Assembly (NCBI GenBank): GCA_004335635.1
Contig: QAXH01004846.1
Coordinates: 1 to 29,710, forward strand
Reading direction: 5' to 3'
Length of the DNA stretch: 29,710 nucleotides
Origin: Chloromonas sp. AAM2
Taxonomy: Eukaryota; Chlorophyta; Chlorophyceae; Chlamydomonadales; Chlamydomonadaceae
Below the pieces are notes generated by a model that was not told the DNA's origin, searched no databases, and was given only the letters and a program-made list of their open reading frames with translations. Positions 26,761 through 29,710 of the stretch are shown here, piece after piece. A program made the translations under genes and the position numbers. Position 1 is the first letter of the stretch. Each line of letters begins with the position of its first letter.

Positions 26761-29710
26761 ATGAATCTGCGCGTTGGCCTTTGTGTGCTCCTGTGCAATC
26801 TGCTGTACGTGTCGGCAAGACAACCTGCAGCACTCCGCAAGCTTGACTTTTGCCAGCTGGGCAGTTGGGAGGCGGCGTGCGAGTTGCAAGCGGAGCTGCG
26901 AGGGCGGCGAGATGTCTTCTGTTCTGGTATATTTCTACCCGTTCGTATGGCAATCATACGATACTGCCAACAGCATCGTGCTGTCTTAGCGGAAATTTCT
27001 GAGAAGGGCAAACACGCAGCTTTGAATTACAAGTATGTCGTCGCTGCGTATGGCCAGTCATTTGGACGGCACAACGTCGGCCTGGGCAACCGCTTGCCAG
27101 GAATGGTATCAGCCTTCTTTCTCGCTCTCATGACAGGTGAGGCTTGCTTACACACGTGTGCAGGGGGGGTGAGCGAGGCTGAAACCTGTCATGTGTGACG
27201 GCATGATTTGGCTTGTTGCATGCAGATCGCATCTTCATTCACCATTACAGAGTGAGTTGTGGCCAGGATTGGTATCAGGGCCTGGTCGGACAACGCCCTC
27301 ATTGAATAGTTTGAGTAAGCCAGCACAAAACCTGCCAGCACGTTGCAAGTCGCGCACACCCATTCAAACCACCCATGCAGCCGGCCATCCTCATATCAAC
27401 ATGACGCTCAACTAACAGCAAGCTCAACGTGGACCTTCCAATGATGTCAAATACTGATTATCAATCATTGCTTTTGATGGCCTGCTTTTTGCAGGACTTT
27501 GAACTGTGAGTGCGGCTGGGTGCATACGTGCTGCAGTGGCACTGGATCATCAGTGCAGCATTGGATACATCAGGAAATCAAGTTGACAAAGAAAACGCAT
27601 TGCATTTATCGAAATGCCTTGCCTGATTTGATCAGCTAACGACATGGTCCTTGAGACATGCAGGTATTTTGAGCCATCACTGAACTTCAGCAAAGCGGCC
27701 TTTTTTGATGGCAATACGTTTGGAACTCTGGACGTCATGCACATGGTAAGTTTCCTCTTGCCATGTACGTAAATGGTTACATGCTTCCACGTTGATGACC
27801 ACTCCAATGCCTGATTCCATACGCAGATTGATGACTTCAAAGACGTCGCTATGGCAAACACAATGATACTGAGTGACCTATCCAGTCGTTATGGAAATTA
27901 CTCCATCTGGAAGTATGACGAGTAGGTGCAAGCGCTATTGTGTTCTGGGTTGATGATTTTTCAGTCCGTTTACACCTTCAATCGTGTGGTTGTCTGCTCA
28001 TGCAGCAACTGTGACTACCCTGCGGGTGGACTGAGCATCAACAAGCACCTAGCACCAATGATAAAGCTTCTGTTCCCCACCTACGAGGTATGCTGCAAGC
28101 GCAAGGCAAGCCATTCAGCTGTGATCTCCAGCCCCTCACTCACCAATGCTTGTGTGTTTGACTTCAGATTTTCTGGCCGCTCTCCCTCATCCTCTTCCGA
28201 CCCATCAAGCAGTTACAGGAGCAGATCGAAGCGTTTCAGAGCGCGCACTCATGGAACAACCACTCTGTTATCAGCATGCAGGTGGGTCACCCAAACGCAT
28301 GGTCCCAGGTCACTGCCACTGCAAACGGCCAGCCCAGAATTGTGATGGCAACACAGACTCCACCTAAGCTTGCACCTGACGGCCTGTAAGGCATTGTGTG
28401 TTGCTTGCAGATACGCACCAAGAAGGATGCAGTCTCTCCAGAGAACTTCCATCGCTTTGAGGACTTGACCCGATCGCTGGTTTGGAGTCACCATTCCAAG
28501 CCTATCATGGTATGCATTCCGAGTTGAACACGTGCGCTAGAAAATCGATCACATGCCCAGCCGTTGGCCGTATGTTGCCAAGAAAACACGGGCTAGGACA
28601 GCTACCAGCAGTTGATGTCATTTGCCCAGACTTGGAGATGGCATTCCACGCCTGTTCCTGTCTGCTCCAGGTGTTCATAAGTGCTGACACAGACAGTGCA
28701 TACAAGGACATGCGGCAACGCCTAAGCAGCATGCAGCAAGTCTGGGTGGTCGGCAGCAACAATGAACAACTACTTGCAACGTAAGTAAGGTCAGGTCGCC
28801 AGTTGAATGACATGCAAACACAGCAGGCTGCAGAATATCTTGGCCAATGTAAATTGGCAGAGTGGTAGTGTTGCTTGCCCTTTCACGAGTCTTGGTAAGA
28901 ACTGTCAGCCTGCTTTCAAGAGTTGGGCGAGCAAAGGATGTCATTTTTCAAAGGTTGCCTACAATGCAGCAACGACACTCATCAGCATCACTCCAACGTG
29001 GCAGAAGCAGTCTGGCAGTTTGAAGTATGGCAGCCTTAGCTTCAGATAGCGGTTGGCGAGGCGGCACACAGATTGTCTTTTCACCGCTGCATGCAGGGCT
29101 GTGCTGACCGATGCTGGCAATCCAGGCACTGAGTTCTCTGCCCTGCTGGATATTTATCTGCTGGCAGACAGCACTGCCATCATGATCACAAGCTCGTCAT
29201 CGTTTGGCTTTTGTGCTGCGGGCCTGGGCGGCTTGCGGCCCTACTATATCACCCAGCTGGGCAAGCCCACCGCTCATAGATGCCACCACTGCTGTGCTCA
29301 TCATACCTTACCGCCTTTTTACGGATGACCTGATGTTGCCTTCTTGCAGATGCGTCAAGGCCAGAGGCAAACAGCATACAGCCCAGCTTTTGGAAATCCA
29401 CAAGCAGTGAACCTTGCGTCAGTCTCGGTTGGTGGTGAGTGGGAGCTGCAGACAACACATGAATGCTCGCTTGCTCAAGTCTTCTCCACACCCATGTAGC
29501 CCGCGACCTGGATCTGTACATAGCTAAAATCTAGAACTTTTAAACGGAGCAACCGTGAGAAGCGGAGCAACCAGCTTGCGCCGCTTCACGCCACGTCACT
29601 CAAATGAACATTGCTGATATGCATGTGCAGGAAAGACCAAAACTTGCAGCCAGAGGCTTTGGCATTGTGGCGCACCCACCCATTGCACAGCCAGTGGAGG
29701 CAATGCCATT
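26761..29710 (+). CDS. GT37-like fucosyltransferase (xyloglucan FUT type), 3' end outside window
   Basis: Predicted Golgi-lumen transferase using GDP-fucose; acceptor unknown. Exons: 26761-27136, 27226-27251, 27495-27505 (11 nt), 27664-27745, 27827-27921, 28006-28087, 28168-28281, 28411-28509, 28671-28780, 29097-29293, 29350-29434 and 29631 onward. All join in phase (about 452 codons). The start at 26761 gives a signal peptide or anchor (MNLRVGLCVLLCNLLYVSA). Family marks: GLGNR at residues 107-111 followed by a hydrophobic helix and DRIFI; LYFEPSLNFS; VISMQIRTK, matching the GDP-sugar-binding HxR/QIR region; TSSSSFGFCAAGLGGLRPY, close to plant FUT1 STFGY...GLGGL; then SSEPC, like the SMEPC of plant GT37 enzymes. 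The least certain step is the 56-nt intron 29294-29349 with a GTGCTC donor. Without it the frame stops at 29328, losing SSEPC. GT37 assignment is family level; a GT65/68-type O-fucosyltransferase is less likely. Confidence 0.85.

Noticed and set aside
1..29710. Search for tRNA, rRNA, CRISPR arrays, insertion sequences and viral genes
   Set aside because: Nothing with the required structure or motifs was seen by eye; a covariance-model or profile search would be needed to exclude weak cases.

Overview
The window is eukaryotic nuclear DNA, most likely from a chlorophycean (Volvocales-type) green alga. Genes are broken into many short exons with GT-AG introns. Two 3' ends carry TGTAA, the usual green-algal poly(A) signal. 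The gene set (plant-type DNA ligase I, ribosomal protein uL29/L35, a secretory METTL24-type methyltransferase, a GT37-type fucosyltransferase) fits a green alga. I see no prokaryotic operons, CRISPR arrays, tRNAs, rRNAs or complete transposons. One 31-base assembly gap (N) lies at 15868-15898.

Layout: (1) 1-597, plus strand: 3' end of an unidentified Cys-containing basic protein, followed by TGTAA at 705. (2) 1550-13104, minus strand: a complete LIG1 gene, reconstructed as 22 exons that join in phase to 885 residues. It has an N-terminal PIP box and all the nucleotidyltransferase/OB motifs. An acid-poor in-frame extension upstream of its ATG looks like a mitochondrial presequence. (3) About 14.1-15.9 kb, minus strand: exon-like pieces of a gene I cannot identify, interrupted by the gap and rich in local duplications and a short interspersed repeat. 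(4) 17173-19535, minus strand: a complete METTL24/FkbM-like methyltransferase with a signal peptide and a 16-nt microexon. (5) 19.5-21.3 kb: intergenic, with a CA/GT inverted microsatellite and a 20-bp hairpin. (6) 21344-22370, minus strand: complete RPL35 (uL29), 4 exons, the first holding only four coding bases. (7) 22.4-26.7 kb: mostly intergenic, with tandem repeats, two weakly supported plus-strand coding stretches and a palindrome-rich putative promoter. (8) 26761 to the right edge, plus strand: a signal-peptide-bearing GT37-like fucosyltransferase, at least 12 exons including one of 11 nt, running off the window.

The genes look like unrelated neighbours rather than a functional cluster: DNA replication and repair (LIG1), translation (RPL35) and two secretory-pathway enzymes (methyltransferase, fucosyltransferase). 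The two secretory enzymes could both act on glycans or glycoproteins, but nothing in the sequence ties them together. I found no convincing new system. The items most worth a second look are the possible dual targeting of LIG1, the microexons, the wobble-preserved hairpin at 20.4 kb, the unidentified gene with its gap and repeat family, and the overlapping palindromes at 25.73 kb.
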